In this document: one piece after another, positions 35,867 to 43,672 of the stretch
How positions within the stretch are numbered: the stretch's first letter is position 1
Layout of the letters: each line of letters starts with the position of its first letter
Notes under the pieces: generated by a model
What the model was told of the DNA's origin: nothing
Seen by the model: the letters and a program-made list of their open reading frames with translations, nothing else
Databases searched by the model: none
Origin: Bradyrhizobium guangdongense
GTDB lineage: Bacteria > Pseudomonadota > Alphaproteobacteria > Rhizobiales > Xanthobacteraceae
Assembly (NCBI RefSeq): GCF_004114975.1
Contig: NZ_CP030051.1
Coordinates: 930,001 to 994,000 of the forward strand
Direction of reading: 5' to 3'
DNA length: 64,000 bases
Program-made: the position numbers and the translations under genes

Positions 35867-36949
35867 TCAGGTCTCGGCCAAACTCGGCCCGGCGGCTCCT
35901 GCCGCGCCGGCAAGCCGCGCCCGCCGATACTCGGATGGCGTCAGTCCGGTCTGGGCCTTGAAGGCGCGATTGAACGGGCCGATCGAGCCGAAGCCCGCAT
36001 CGAGGGCGATGGTCAGGATCGGGACGCCGGCCTGCGCGGGATCGCTCAGCGCGGCCTCGGCGTCGGCCAGCCGGTAGCCGTTGACGAAGGCGCTGAAATT
36101 GCGATGCCCGAGCTGACGGTTGATCAGGTGTCGCAGCCGGTACTCGGGAATGTCGAGCTTTTGCGACAGGGACGCGATGCTCAAGTCCGGCTCGCGAAAG
36201 ACCTTGTCGTGCTCGAGCAGGTGCTGAAGCGCCAACAGTTGCGCCGAATCGGGTCCGGCAGCCGGCGCGGCCTGGGAATCGAATGCAGGCGCCGACGGCC
36301 TGGATTGTACGGCGGCGGGCGCCAGCTGCGTCTCCGCCGTCATGATCGAGCCCTGTACGGCGAACAGAAAGATCAGCGCCGTCAGGGCGGCTGCATTGGC
36401 GAGGCTGACCGAACTCGCCGAAAGGCCGCCGGGCCAGAGCCAGTCCGCCGCGATCGAGACCAGCGCATAAAGCACCGTGACGGCAGCGTACCAGACGCGA
36501 AGCCTCCGCCGCCCTTCAACCAGGTCGATTCCGCGCCCCGACCATGCATGCCAGGCGCCGAACAGCAGGAAGATCACCGACAGGCCGGTGCGTGCCACGT
36601 CGACGGACATCGGGTGCTTGAACTGGTCCATCACGGCGAGCGCCACCAGCGCCAGCCAGCCGAGCGCATGGGACCAGCGCGGCCGAAACCCGTCGGTGAA
36701 CATCGCGCCCATGGCGATCCAGAACGCGGCCGGCAATCCCGCGCTGACCATTGCAACCGGAATGCGCAGGCGCAGATCAAGCGCACCGAAGCCCGGTGCG
36801 GACTCGACGATAAAGGCTGCGATACTCGCGTTCAGCAGCGCGGCATAACGGCTCACGGGGTCGCGCCGCGCATTGCGAGCGGCGACGGCCGCGCGGAGAA
36901 GAAGGATGACGACAGCTCCTCCACGCAGTGCAGCTTCCAGGGTCGACAT
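35867..36949 (-). CDS. AraC-family regulator with a seven-segment membrane domain
   Basis: This 360-residue protein has seven predicted membrane segments in residues about 5-215. A linker rich in Ala/Pro/Ser (about 220-255) follows, then a C-terminal AraC double helix-turn-helix (SIASLSQKLDIPEYRLRHLI, then ILTIALDAGFGSIGPFNRAF, ending GLTPSEYR). A membrane-bound DNA-binding protein could sense lipids or envelope state directly. The neighbour encodes a lipid-modifying membrane enzyme. Its start codon lies in one arm of an inverted repeat. Confidence 0.88.
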   Translation of the reverse strand: MSTLEAALRGGAVVILLLRAAVAARNARRDPVSRYAALLNASIAAFIVESAPGFGALDLRLRIPVAMVSAGLPAAFWIAMGAMFTDGFRPRWSHALGWLALVALAVMDQFKHPMSVDVARTGLSVIFLLFGAWHAWSGRGIDLVEGRRRLRVWYAAVTVLYALVSIAADWLWPGGLSASSVSLANAAALTALIFLFAVQGSIMTAETQLAPAAVQSRPSAPAFDSQAAPAAGPDSAQLLALQHLLEHDKVFREPDLSIASLSQKLDIPEYRLRHLINRQLGHRNFSAFVNGYRLADAEAALSDPAQAGVPILTIALDAGFGSIGPFNRAFKAQTGLTPSEYRRARLAGAAGAAGPSLAET

Positions 36950-37018
36950 GCAATTCAGGGGTCCGGCAGTGATCGGCTTCGACGGAGAATTGCATCAGGA
37001 GCAGTCCTGTCAACAGGA
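36948..37018. promoter_or_regulatory. Inverted repeats upstream of the membrane AraC gene
   Basis: ATGCAATTC (36948-36956) and GAATTGCAT (36987-36995) are perfect inverted copies 30 bases apart; the first overlaps the AraC start codon. A second palindrome TCCTGT-CA-ACAGGA (37005-37018) contains TTGACA on the minus strand, a possible -35 box. These are candidate binding sites for autoregulation. Confidence 0.5.
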
Positions 37019-37093
37019 TGCATGACGCCGTACAGGAACTTCCATTTTTTCCCGGCGTTGGACCTGCGGCGCGCAGCAGCGGCCGGCCATGAG

Positions 37094-37312
37094 ATGAAGA
37101 ACTTTTCCAACGCCGCATTTTCCCCCGAGGTGATCGAGCTGATGACCAGCGCCCTTGACGCTGCGGTCGCGACCTTGCCGGAGCCGGTGCATTCCTCGCA
37201 TGTCACCGCGCTCGCCGAATCCATCCTGCGCACCGCGAGTGCCGGCGAGCGCGATGTAGCGAATTTGCAGAGGATCGCCTTGCTGGAGCTGCAACTGGCG
37301 CCGCGCAATTGA
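37094..37312 (+). CDS. Small conserved-looking protein of unknown function
   Basis: This 72-residue protein (MKNFSNAAFSPEVIELMTSA, then LDAAVATLPEPVHSSH) has no signal or membrane segment and is likely helical. From memory very similar proteins are common in Bradyrhizobium. An earlier in-frame ATG at 37023 would add 24 residues (MTPYRNFHFFP), but 37094 fits the remembered length. It is followed ten bases later by another gene, so the two may form one unit. Confidence 0.7.
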   Translation: MKNFSNAAFSPEVIELMTSALDAAVATLPEPVHSSHVTALAESILRTASAGERDVANLQRIALLELQLAPRN

Positions 37313-37322
37313 TGAGGTCGAC

Positions 37323-37784
37323 ATGAAGACGATAGCCGCCGTCACACTTGCACTCCTGGTCGCCTCGCCGGTTCTTGCCCGGGCCGAGTCCTGGACCGCC
37401 TACCGCATTCCTCAATCCGGGACATCGGTCGACATTCCGATTTCGATCTTCACGGAACAGGCCGGCGAGCCGGACGGCTACGGCCGGAAATTCCGCACGC
37501 CCGACGGCGCTGCCGATCTCACGGTGCAGGCCGTTGCTCGCGAGCAGGGGATTTCGCCGGCCGCGTTCCTGGCCGCCAAGCAGCCGCCTGCGGGCATCGT
37601 CTACAAGCGGATTGCGCAAAACTTCTTCGTCGTGTCCAGCATCAGGCACGATAAGATCTGGTACGACCGCTGCAACTTCACCAGCCGCTACGTCCACTGC
37701 GTGCTGATCAATTATCCCGCGGCCGAGAAGCGGCGATGGGACGCGATCGTCACGCGCATCAGCCAGAGCCTGAGCGGCGGCTGA
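37323..37784 (+). CDS. Small exported protein of unknown function
   Basis: This 153-residue protein has a signal peptide (TIAAVTLALLVASPVLARA). The mature part reads ESWTAYRIPQSGTSVDIPIS near its start and contains two cysteines (YDRCNF, VHCVL) that may form a disulfide. The fold looks like a small beta domain. No family could be assigned with confidence. It ends before a bidirectional-looking terminator. Confidence 0.75.
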   Translation: MKTIAAVTLALLVASPVLARAESWTAYRIPQSGTSVDIPISIFTEQAGEPDGYGRKFRTPDGAADLTVQAVAREQGISPAAFLAAKQPPAGIVYKRIAQNFFVVSSIRHDKIWYDRCNFTSRYVHCVLINYPAAEKRRWDAIVTRISQSLSGG

Positions 37785-37798
37785 ACCGGCGCGCCAGC

Positions 37799-37827
37799 AA
37801 AAGAGCTGCCCGATCGGATCGGGCAGC
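37799..37827 (-). terminator. Hairpin terminator between convergent genes
   Basis: The arms GCTGCCCGATC (37805-37815) and GATCGGGCAGC (37817-37827) are perfect. On the minus strand the stem is followed by TCTTTTGC, so it is a good intrinsic terminator for the operon 39325-37858. It can also stop the plus-strand gene ending at 37784. Confidence 0.75.
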
Positions 37828-37857
37828 AGGTCGTGAGGATCGAAGCGTTCTCGGCGC

Positions 37858-38286
37858 TCAGCGTGCCGTCGTCGAGGTGGTCGACATGGTCGGCTTCGAG
37901 CCCGGCACGTGCGACATCGTCTTGGTGGTCGAGCCCACTTCTTCGCCGGCCTTCACCTTTGTGCGCGTGTGCGAACGGCTGAACGTGCCGCCCTCATGCG
38001 CTTGCGCGCGGGCGTTGGAATTCAGCACCGGTCCGTTGCCCTTGTTCATGCTGACGCCGGTCTGGGTCTTGCCATTGACGGCGGCGGCGCTTCCACCAGC
38101 CGCGATCGAGGAGCCCGTGCGGCCGCTTGCCGAGGTGGACGTGCCGCCGGTGCCGACGGTGGAGGCGGAGGTGCCGCCTACGGCGGCCGAGCCGCCTGAT
38201 CCCCCGGTGATGCTGGTCTGCGCCAGCACAGGTGAGGTGGCGGCAAGCAGAAGTGCGACCGCCGAGGTCGTGATGAGTGTTCTCAT
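37858..38286 (-). CDS. Exported Gly/Ser/Thr-rich protein, third of operon
   Basis: This 142-residue protein has a signal peptide (TLITTSAVALLLAATSPVLA, then Q). A Gly/Ser/Thr-rich half contains STVGTGGTSTSAS, the same VGTGG motif as the repeat protein two genes upstream. The C-terminal part is basic and Ser/Thr-rich (RSHTRTKVKAGEEVGSTTK). There are no cysteines and no anchor. It starts 15 bases after the previous gene. Function is unknown; a secreted surface or matrix role is inferred from composition only. Confidence 0.72.
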   Translation of the reverse strand: MRTLITTSAVALLLAATSPVLAQTSITGGSGGSAAVGGTSASTVGTGGTSTSASGRTGSSIAAGGSAAAVNGKTQTGVSMNKGNGPVLNSNARAQAHEGGTFSRSHTRTKVKAGEEVGSTTKTMSHVPGSKPTMSTTSTTAR

Positions 38287-38301
38287 GTTGCAATCCTTTG
38301 T

Positions 38302-38655
38302 TCAGGGTGACGAGGTCGAGATCGTGCAGCCGTTGACGGTGATGGTGCTGGCGCTGGTCGAGCCGGGGCCACCTGCCGTCGATGACGAGCTTGAAACGTT
38401 GCCGCCACCGGCCTGCACATGCACCGACGATCCGCCGGCCGAGCTCGAGCTCGACAGCGAACCGCTTGATGCCGTCGATCCGGTCGTGCCTGAGCTGGAC
38501 GAGCCGAGCGCAGTGATGCTGCCGTCGGGATGTTTTTCGACCGTGACCTTGCAGGTGTCGCCGGAGGCCGTCTTGCCGGTCTTTTCGGTGGTTTCGGCCA
38601 GAGCGGTACTCCCCATCAAAGCCAATGCTGCAATCGCAATGATCGATTTGTTCAT
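38302..38655 (-). CDS. Exported Ser/Gly-rich protein with two cysteines, middle of operon
   Basis: This 117-residue protein has a signal peptide (KSIIAIAALALMGSTALA, then E). A short folded-looking part follows (GDTCKVTVEKHPDGSITALG), then a Ser/Gly run and a C-terminal STITVNGCTIS. Two cysteines, one in each end, could be linked across the low-complexity middle. The ATG at 38655 follows GGAGGAG, a strong ribosome site. No known family was recognised. Confidence 0.72.
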   Translation of the reverse strand: MNKSIIAIAALALMGSTALAETTEKTGKTASGDTCKVTVEKHPDGSITALGSSSSGTTGSTASSGSLSSSSSAGGSSVHVQAGGGNVSSSSSTAGGPGSTSASTITVNGCTISTSSP

Positions 38656-38716
38656 GGCAGTTCTCCTCCAACACGGACGAAGGAGCGGCATCGCTGCCGC
38701 TCCGTGGATCAAGGCG

Positions 38717-39325
38717 TCAATCCTTGTCTTTCTTCATCTCGTCCTTGTGGTGGCCCTTGCCCTTTTCCATGCCCATCTCGCTGGCATGGCTGCCGGACTT
38801 GCCGGCGTCGTCCATGTCGCGGGATTTCGACGAGCCGGACTGACCGACGGTCGAGCCGCCCGCTGCCGAGCCGCCGGTGCCGACGCTGGACGAGCTCTTG
38901 CCGCTGCCCGCCGACGAACCGCCGGTGCCGAGCGTGGAAGCCGAGCCGCTGCCCGAGCCGCTGCCCGCTGCCGAGCCACCGGTGCCGACGCTGGACGAGC
39001 TCTTGCCGCCGCCCGCCGACGAACCGCCGGTGCCGAGCGTGGAAGCCGAGCCGCTGCCCGAACCGCTGCCGGCCGCGGAGCCGCCGGTCCCGACAGTCGA
39101 GCTGCTGGTGCCGCCGCCCGCCGACGAGCCGCCGGTGCCGAGCGTCGACGCCGAACCCGAGCCGCTGCCACCGGCCGACGAGCCGCCGGTGCCGATGGTC
39201 GAATTGCTGGTGCCGCCGCCGGCGGACGAGCCGCCGGTGCCGACCGTCGAGCTCGATTGCGCAACGGCAAACGCCGTGCTGGCCAGCAGAGCGGCCGCAA
39301 CTGCGGAAAGCTTCACTATCCTCAT
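38717..39325 (-). CDS. Exported 35-residue-repeat Gly/Ser protein, first of operon
   Basis: This 202-residue protein has a signal peptide (residues 1-23). It then has eight copies of a GTGGS(S/A)AG core arranged as a 34-35-residue higher-order repeat (residues about 25-170), and a charged tail (MEKGKGHHKDEMKKDKD). The ribosome site GGAGGAG is strong. Composition is almost only Gly, Ser, Ala and Thr. The organisation resembles secreted structural or surface proteins, but no family is recognised. A shorter motif (VGTGGTST) recurs in the third gene of the operon. Confidence 0.75.
   Translation of the reverse strand: MRIVKLSAVAAALLASTAFAVAQSSSTVGTGGSSAGGGTSNSTIGTGGSSAGGSGSGSASTLGTGGSSAGGGTSSSTVGTGGSAAGSGSGSGSASTLGTGGSSAGGGKSSSSVGTGGSAAGSGSGSGSASTLGTGGSSAGSGKSSSSVGTGGSAAGGSTVGQSGSSKSRDMDDAGKSGSHASEMGMEKGKGHHKDEMKKDKD
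38865..39250. repeat. 105-bp tandem repeats inside the Gly/Ser gene
   Basis: CCGGTGCCGACGCTGG begins at 38874 and again at 38979, a period of 105 bases or 35 codons. A third, slightly diverged unit (34 codons) and two partial units extend to about 39250. The near-identity of units suggests recent expansion, so copy number may differ between strains. Confidence 0.8.
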
Positions 39326-39743
39326 TGTCGTCTCCTCCAGTTTCCAAAAATCGCCAAATCAGGCTCGGGATAAATTGGCAATCGCGCAAACGTTCCTTTG
39401 CATGCGCGCTGTTCGCAGCTGATCCGCTGCGTCTGCAGTTTCGCGGTGTGTGGGCAAACATCGAGAGCGTCTATTCATCTGCGGTTCATGCGTGCGCGGC
39501 TCTTCGCGCAGCGCAGAGTCACGATCTTGGGCAGGGCGTGTGTGCGGAGCGAACGCGAATGATGGTTCGCTCGATCTCGTCGGCTGTCGAAGGTGCGGCG
39601 GTCGGCGGCAGATTCCTGGACTACAAAAGCAGCGCGACGATCAGTGCGCGTGCGAGCAGAATTATTGAGTGACGGGCATCGGCGCCCTGCAATGAACCAA
39701 GCGCATCCGCGGCGGGCCGCCCCACGGCCCGCCGCGAGCGGGG
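39326..39743. other. Intergenic stretch with a GC-rich hairpin
   Basis: This region of 418 bases holds no gene that I can support. Its right end has a perfect 12-base hairpin, CGCGGCGGGCCG (39708-39719) with CGGCCCGCCGCG (39725-39736), just past the DUF1236 stop, a likely terminator for that gene. The left part should contain the promoter of the Gly/Ser operon. Confidence 0.6.
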
Positions 39744-40091
39744 TTAGTCGACTTCCTGGACGACCATGCGCGATTCCGGATCGACCAGCATCACGTGGCT
39801 GCCGGAATAGACGTAGCGATACTTGGTGAGCGAGGGACCCCAATCGCTCGGGACGGTCGCGAGCTCGACGTCGCGCGGGACCGGCGAGCCGACCACGATC
39901 TTTTCGTGCGTCTCGACCGGGCGGATCTTGTGCTCGGTGACGTAGGAATGGATCCTGGTGCGATACTCCGGCTCGATCTGCACGGTAGCGCCGTGCGCCG
40001 CGCCGGTCGTGGTCGTCGTCACAGTGGTCTGCGCCATCGCGCCCGTCGACACGAGCAGCGCGGCGGCTGAAATCAGCATGAACTTCTTCAT
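39744..40091 (-). CDS. DUF1236 exported protein
   Basis: This 115-residue protein has a signal peptide (KKFMLISAAALLVSTGAMA, then QT). The DUF1236 core follows (YRTRIHSYVTEHKIRPVE, then VVGSPVPRDVELATVPSDWG) and the C-terminal YRYVYSGSHVMLVDPESRMV. DUF1236 proteins are small exported proteins widespread in Rhizobiales, with unknown function. The ATG at 40091 is set by the signal peptide. It is divergent from the DUF2939 gene, 169 bases away. Confidence 0.85.
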   Translation of the reverse strand: MKKFMLISAAALLVSTGAMAQTTVTTTTTGAAHGATVQIEPEYRTRIHSYVTEHKIRPVETHEKIVVGSPVPRDVELATVPSDWGPSLTKYRYVYSGSHVMLVDPESRMVVQEVD

Positions 40092-40260
40092 CGCGTTCTC
40101 CCTCGCCGCTGGATGCGGCGCTGCGATGAACTCGGTGATCCAGCCGGGTGTTCCCCTGGGAACAGGAACAATTGCCTGTTTTTCCTCTTTTCGGTTCCGC
40201 AAGCGCATTCGCGTCTGCAACGATGTTGGAACGCAGCCTTCGGCTACCTGTTGAACCGGC

Positions 40261-40830
40261 ATGAAGTGGCTCGCCGCCGCGCTCGCCGTCGTGGCGCTGT
40301 GTCTGCTCGTCTATGCAGGTACGGCATTCGTGTCTCTTGCCGGGCTGGTCGCGGCTGCGCGCAGCGGCGATGCCGATCAGGTGCTCGCCCGGACCGACCT
40401 TCCGCGCGTGCGTCACGCCTTGGTCGATCAGCTCATCGATGCCTATCTGCGTCGCCTCGGACGCGAGCGCCCCGTCAAGCCGTTCGAGCGCCTCGCCATC
40501 AACACGTTCGGCGCCAGCGTCGCGGATGACCTCGCAAGCAAGCTGTTGACCCGGGACAACATCGCCGTTCTGCTTCAGACCGGGACGGTGCGAGGCAACG
40601 TCGAGTTCGGCAGCATTCCGCCGCTCGCTGAGATCGACGTCTCGAACATACCTGGGATCATCCGGCGCTTCACTCTCATCAAGCCCGTCGAGTTCTCGTT
40701 GCGGCTGGGTGCCAGTCGCGAGGCCGGCAGCATCAGCATGCATTTTGCCGGCGATGGCTGGCGGCTGTCGGCGGTTAACCTTCCGGCCGCCGTGTTGGCA
40801 AAGCTCGTGGAGCGACTGCCGACGCGCTAG
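40261..40830 (+). CDS. DUF2939-type membrane-anchored protein
   Basis: This 189-residue protein has one N-terminal hydrophobic segment (AAALAVVALCLLVYAGTAFV). A domain resembling DUF2939 follows: SLAGLVAAARSGDADQVLARTDLPRVRHALVDQL at the start and MHFAGDGWRLSAVNLP near the end. DUF2939 proteins are short envelope proteins of unknown role. The anchor suggests a periplasmic position. Confidence 0.75.
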   Translation: MKWLAAALAVVALCLLVYAGTAFVSLAGLVAAARSGDADQVLARTDLPRVRHALVDQLIDAYLRRLGRERPVKPFERLAINTFGASVADDLASKLLTRDNIAVLLQTGTVRGNVEFGSIPPLAEIDVSNIPGIIRRFTLIKPVEFSLRLGASREAGSISMHFAGDGWRLSAVNLPAAVLAKLVERLPTR

Positions 40831-40846
40831 AGAATGATCAGCAGGC

Positions 40847-41869
40847 TCACCGCCACCCCAGCGCCGGCGCGACATGCGTCAGGATCGCCTCGATCGCGTG
40901 CGCGCAATAATCGACGCCGAGCTGGTTCGGGATCGTCAGCAGCAGCGTATCGGCCTCGGCGATCGCCTCGTCCTGCCTGAGCTGCTCGATCAGCACGTCA
41001 GGCTCCGCTGCATAGGAGCGGCCGAAGATCGCGCGGGTGTGCGGGTCGATGAAGCCGATCTGGTCTTCGCCGCCGCGCTCGCCGCCGAAATAGGCGCGGT
41101 CGCGATCGTCCATCAGCGCGAAGATGCTGCGGCTGACGGAGACGCGGGGCTCGCGGCTGTGGCCGGCCTCCTTCCACGCCGCGCGAAACTTTCGGATTTG
41201 CGCGGCCTGCTGCACGTGAAAGGCTTCGCCGGTCTCGTCGTTCTTCAGCGTCGAGCTCTGCAAATTCATGCCGAGTTGTGCGGCCCACACCGCCGTCGCG
41301 TTCGAGCCGGCGCCCCACCAGATCCGTTCGCGCAGGCCTTGCGCATGCGGCTCGAGCCGCGACAGGCCCGGCGGATTGGGAAACATCGGCTGCGGATTGG
41401 GCTCGGCAAAACCCTCGCCGCGGAGCAGATCGAGAAACACTTCCGCGTGGCGCCGCCCCATGTCGGCATCGCTCTGGCCTTCGGCCGGGCGATAGCCGAA
41501 ATAGCGCCAGCCGTCGATCACCTGCTCCGGCGAGCCGCGGCTGATGCCGAGCTGCAGCCGCCCGCCGGCGATGAGATCGGCGCTGCCGGCATCCTCCACC
41601 ATGTAGAGCGGGTTCTCGTAGCGCATGTCGATCACGGCCGTGCCGATCTCGAGCTTGCTGGTCCTGGCACCGACCGCCGCGAGCAGCGGGAAGGGCGAGG
41701 CCAGCTGCCGCGCGAAATGATGCACGCGGAAATAGGCGCCGTCCGCGCCAAGCTGCTCGGCCGCGACCGCAAGCTCGATCGACTGCAGCAGCGTATCCGC
41801 CGCCGAGCGGGTCTGCGATTGCGGCGAGGGTGTCCAGTGTCCGAACGACAGGAATCCGATCTTTTTCAT
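40847..41869 (-). CDS. LLM-class flavin-dependent oxidoreductase (luciferase-like)
   Basis: This 340-residue protein has the bacterial luciferase-like TIM barrel. Visible parts are GADGAYFRVHHFARQLASPF, KLEIGTAVIDMRYENPLYM, GGRLQLGISRGSPEQVIDGW and YFGERGGEDQIGF-type C-terminal elements (here YFGGERGGEDQIGF). It would use FMNH2 or F420-like cofactors on an unknown substrate. It is convergent with DUF2939 and divergent from the ATP-grasp gene. Confidence 0.87.
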   Translation of the reverse strand: MKKIGFLSFGHWTPSPQSQTRSAADTLLQSIELAVAAEQLGADGAYFRVHHFARQLASPFPLLAAVGARTSKLEIGTAVIDMRYENPLYMVEDAGSADLIAGGRLQLGISRGSPEQVIDGWRYFGYRPAEGQSDADMGRRHAEVFLDLLRGEGFAEPNPQPMFPNPPGLSRLEPHAQGLRERIWWGAGSNATAVWAAQLGMNLQSSTLKNDETGEAFHVQQAAQIRKFRAAWKEAGHSREPRVSVSRSIFALMDDRDRAYFGGERGGEDQIGFIDPHTRAIFGRSYAAEPDVLIEQLRQDEAIAEADTLLLTIPNQLGVDYCAHAIEAILTHVAPALGWR

Positions 41870-42037
41870 GGGCGCAAGGTAAGCGTGACCACGGCAATTT
41901 GCGATAGCCGGCCTGAAAAGAATGGCCCCTTGATCGGACCGGGCGATCTCACATAGACTGTCTAAGCGGGATCAAGCAGACTCCCGGCGAGACTTCGGTC
42001 CAAGCTCTGCGCAGCACGCAACACGTGGAGCTTGCGC

Positions 42038-43072
42038 ATGAACACCGAACGACGATCCTCATCCCGACCAAGCGTTGCCATCCTCTCGCGAGGCGATGCC
42101 GTCGCCCGTCGAGAGGCCACCTCGAAAACTGGTCGCTTCGCCGACGTGTTCGCGGCGCTTGATGCCATCGGCGTCGAAGCTCAGCCAGCGATTTACGACG
42201 AGAGCTTCGCGGACGCCGTCCGCGAGCAACTGCTCGGAGTGGATGGCGTGCTGGTCTGGGTCAACCCGATCCAGGACGGTCGAAACCGTGCCGGCCTCGA
42301 CGCCCTGCTGCGCGACGTCGCCGCGCAGGGCGTCTGGGTGAGCGCGCATCCCGATGTCATCCTCAAGATGGGCACGAAGGAAGTCCTCTATCGGACCCGC
42401 GCGATGGGCTGGGGATCGGACACGGCGCTGTATCGGACGGTCGAGGCGATGCGTGCCGGGCTGCCGGCGCGGCTTGCTGCCGGCCCGCGCGTCATCAAGC
42501 GCAGCCGCGGCAACGGCGGTCAAGGCGTATGGAAGGTCGAACAGCTCAAGACCTCGCCCATGGTGAAAGTGCTGGACGCGACGAAGGAGGCCTCCGAGGA
42601 GCTGACGCTGGACGATTTCATGCGGCGCTGCGCGGAGTATTTCGAGAGCGGCAGCGTGATCGATCAGGCATTCCAGCCGCGCCTCCACGAGGGCGTGGTG
42701 CGCTGCTACATGGCAGGCGATCGCTGCGCCGGTTTCGGCCATCACAAGGTCAAGGCCCTGGTCGAATCGCCGGCCGCGCGTTCCGAAGCCGGACCGCGGC
42801 TCTACACGTCGAACGCGGACCCACGCTTCCAGCGGCTGCGCCTGATGATGGAGGACGAGTGGACGCCGCAGCTGACCTCGCTGCTCGACATCGCGCGCGG
42901 TGACCTGCCCGCGATCTGGGACGCGGACTTCATGCTCGGCCCCGTTCAGCCCGACGGCAGCGACAGCTACGTGCTCGGCGAGATCAATGTCAGCTCGGTG
43001 CATCCCTATCCGAAGGAGGCGCCGGCGGAGATCGCAAGGCGCGTCGCCGATCGGTTGCGGCTCAAGACTTGA
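42038..43072 (+). CDS. ATP-grasp-like enzyme linked to a FetAB-type exporter
   Basis: This 344-residue soluble protein has ATP-grasp-like motifs. RVIKRSRGNGGQGVWKV resembles the glycine-rich ATP loop, VVRCYMAGDRCAGFG a central strand pair, and YVLGEINVSSVHPYP the Mg-binding E-x-N region. From memory it resembles proteins annotated as Cj0069 family. The ATG at 42038 follows GTGGAG; a TTG two codons earlier is possible. The next gene (ABC ATPase) starts four bases after its stop, so it is likely part of the exporter operon. The product is unknown. Confidence 0.75.
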   Translation: MNTERRSSSRPSVAILSRGDAVARREATSKTGRFADVFAALDAIGVEAQPAIYDESFADAVREQLLGVDGVLVWVNPIQDGRNRAGLDALLRDVAAQGVWVSAHPDVILKMGTKEVLYRTRAMGWGSDTALYRTVEAMRAGLPARLAAGPRVIKRSRGNGGQGVWKVEQLKTSPMVKVLDATKEASEELTLDDFMRRCAEYFESGSVIDQAFQPRLHEGVVRCYMAGDRCAGFGHHKVKALVESPAARSEAGPRLYTSNADPRFQRLRLMMEDEWTPQLTSLLDIARGDLPAIWDADFMLGPVQPDGSDSYVLGEINVSSVHPYPKEAPAEIARRVADRLRLKT

Positions 43073-43075
43073 CGC

Positions 43076-43672
43076 ATGTTGACGGTCCGCGCACTCAAGC
43101 GCCTGCACCTCTGCGTGTCGTTCGAGTTGCAGGGCGGCGAATGCGTCGCCCTGCAAGGACCGTCCGGCGTCGGCAAGACCCTGCTGCTCCGCTCCATCGC
43201 GGATCTCGATCCCAACGAAGGCGCGGTCATGCTGCACGGGAGGCTGAGGGAAACCATGCCGGCTCCCGTCTGGCGCAAGCAGGTGACGTATGTTGCCGCC
43301 GAGCCCGGCTGGTGGTCCGACACGGTGCAGGAGCACTTCACGGCCTGGGAGGATGCGCTGCCGCTGGTCGAACGCTTGCGGCTGCCGCACGACTGCGCCT
43401 CCTGGCCGATTCAAAGATTGTCGACGGGCGAGAAACAACGATTGGCGCTCGTGCGCGCGCTCGTGCTGCAATCGCGCGTGCTCCTGCTCGACGAGCCGAC
43501 CTCGGCACTCGATGCGGCATCGGCTGGGGCGGTGGAAGCCTTGATCGCCGAGCGGGTCGTTGCGGGAACGAGCGTGATCTGGAGTACGCATGACGATGCC
43601 CAGGCGCGGAGGGTCGGGTCGCGGGTCTTCCTGATGAACACCGGCGGCAGGATCGAGGAGAAGCTGATGTGA
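43076..43672 (+). CDS. ABC transporter ATPase, FetA-like
   Basis: This 198-residue ATPase is short, with Walker A GPSGVGKT (28-35), signature LSTGEKQRLAL, Walker B VLLLDEPTSALD and H-loop STHDD. A small ATPase followed by an UPF0014 permease is the FetA-FetB (YbbL-YbbM) arrangement, linked in E. coli to iron export. The stop overlaps the GTG of the permease (GTGA). Confidence 0.88.
   Translation: MLTVRALKRLHLCVSFELQGGECVALQGPSGVGKTLLLRSIADLDPNEGAVMLHGRLRETMPAPVWRKQVTYVAAEPGWWSDTVQEHFTAWEDALPLVERLRLPHDCASWPIQRLSTGEKQRLALVRALVLQSRVLLLDEPTSALDAASAGAVEALIAERVVAGTSVIWSTHDDAQARRVGSRVFLMNTGGRIEEKLM

Noticed and set aside
35696..37312. 538-codon plus-strand frame ending with the small gene at 37094
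   Set aside because: Most of it is antisense to the AraC and desaturase genes; only its last 72 codons look like a real protein.
38865..39250. CRISPR-like spaced repeats
   Set aside because: Units are contiguous and in frame in a signal-peptide gene; there are no unique spacers.
39475..40875. 466-codon minus-strand frame covering DUF1236 and DUF2939 genes
   Set aside because: It is a shadow of two better-supported small genes with signal or anchor segments; its composition is Arg/Gly-rich noise.
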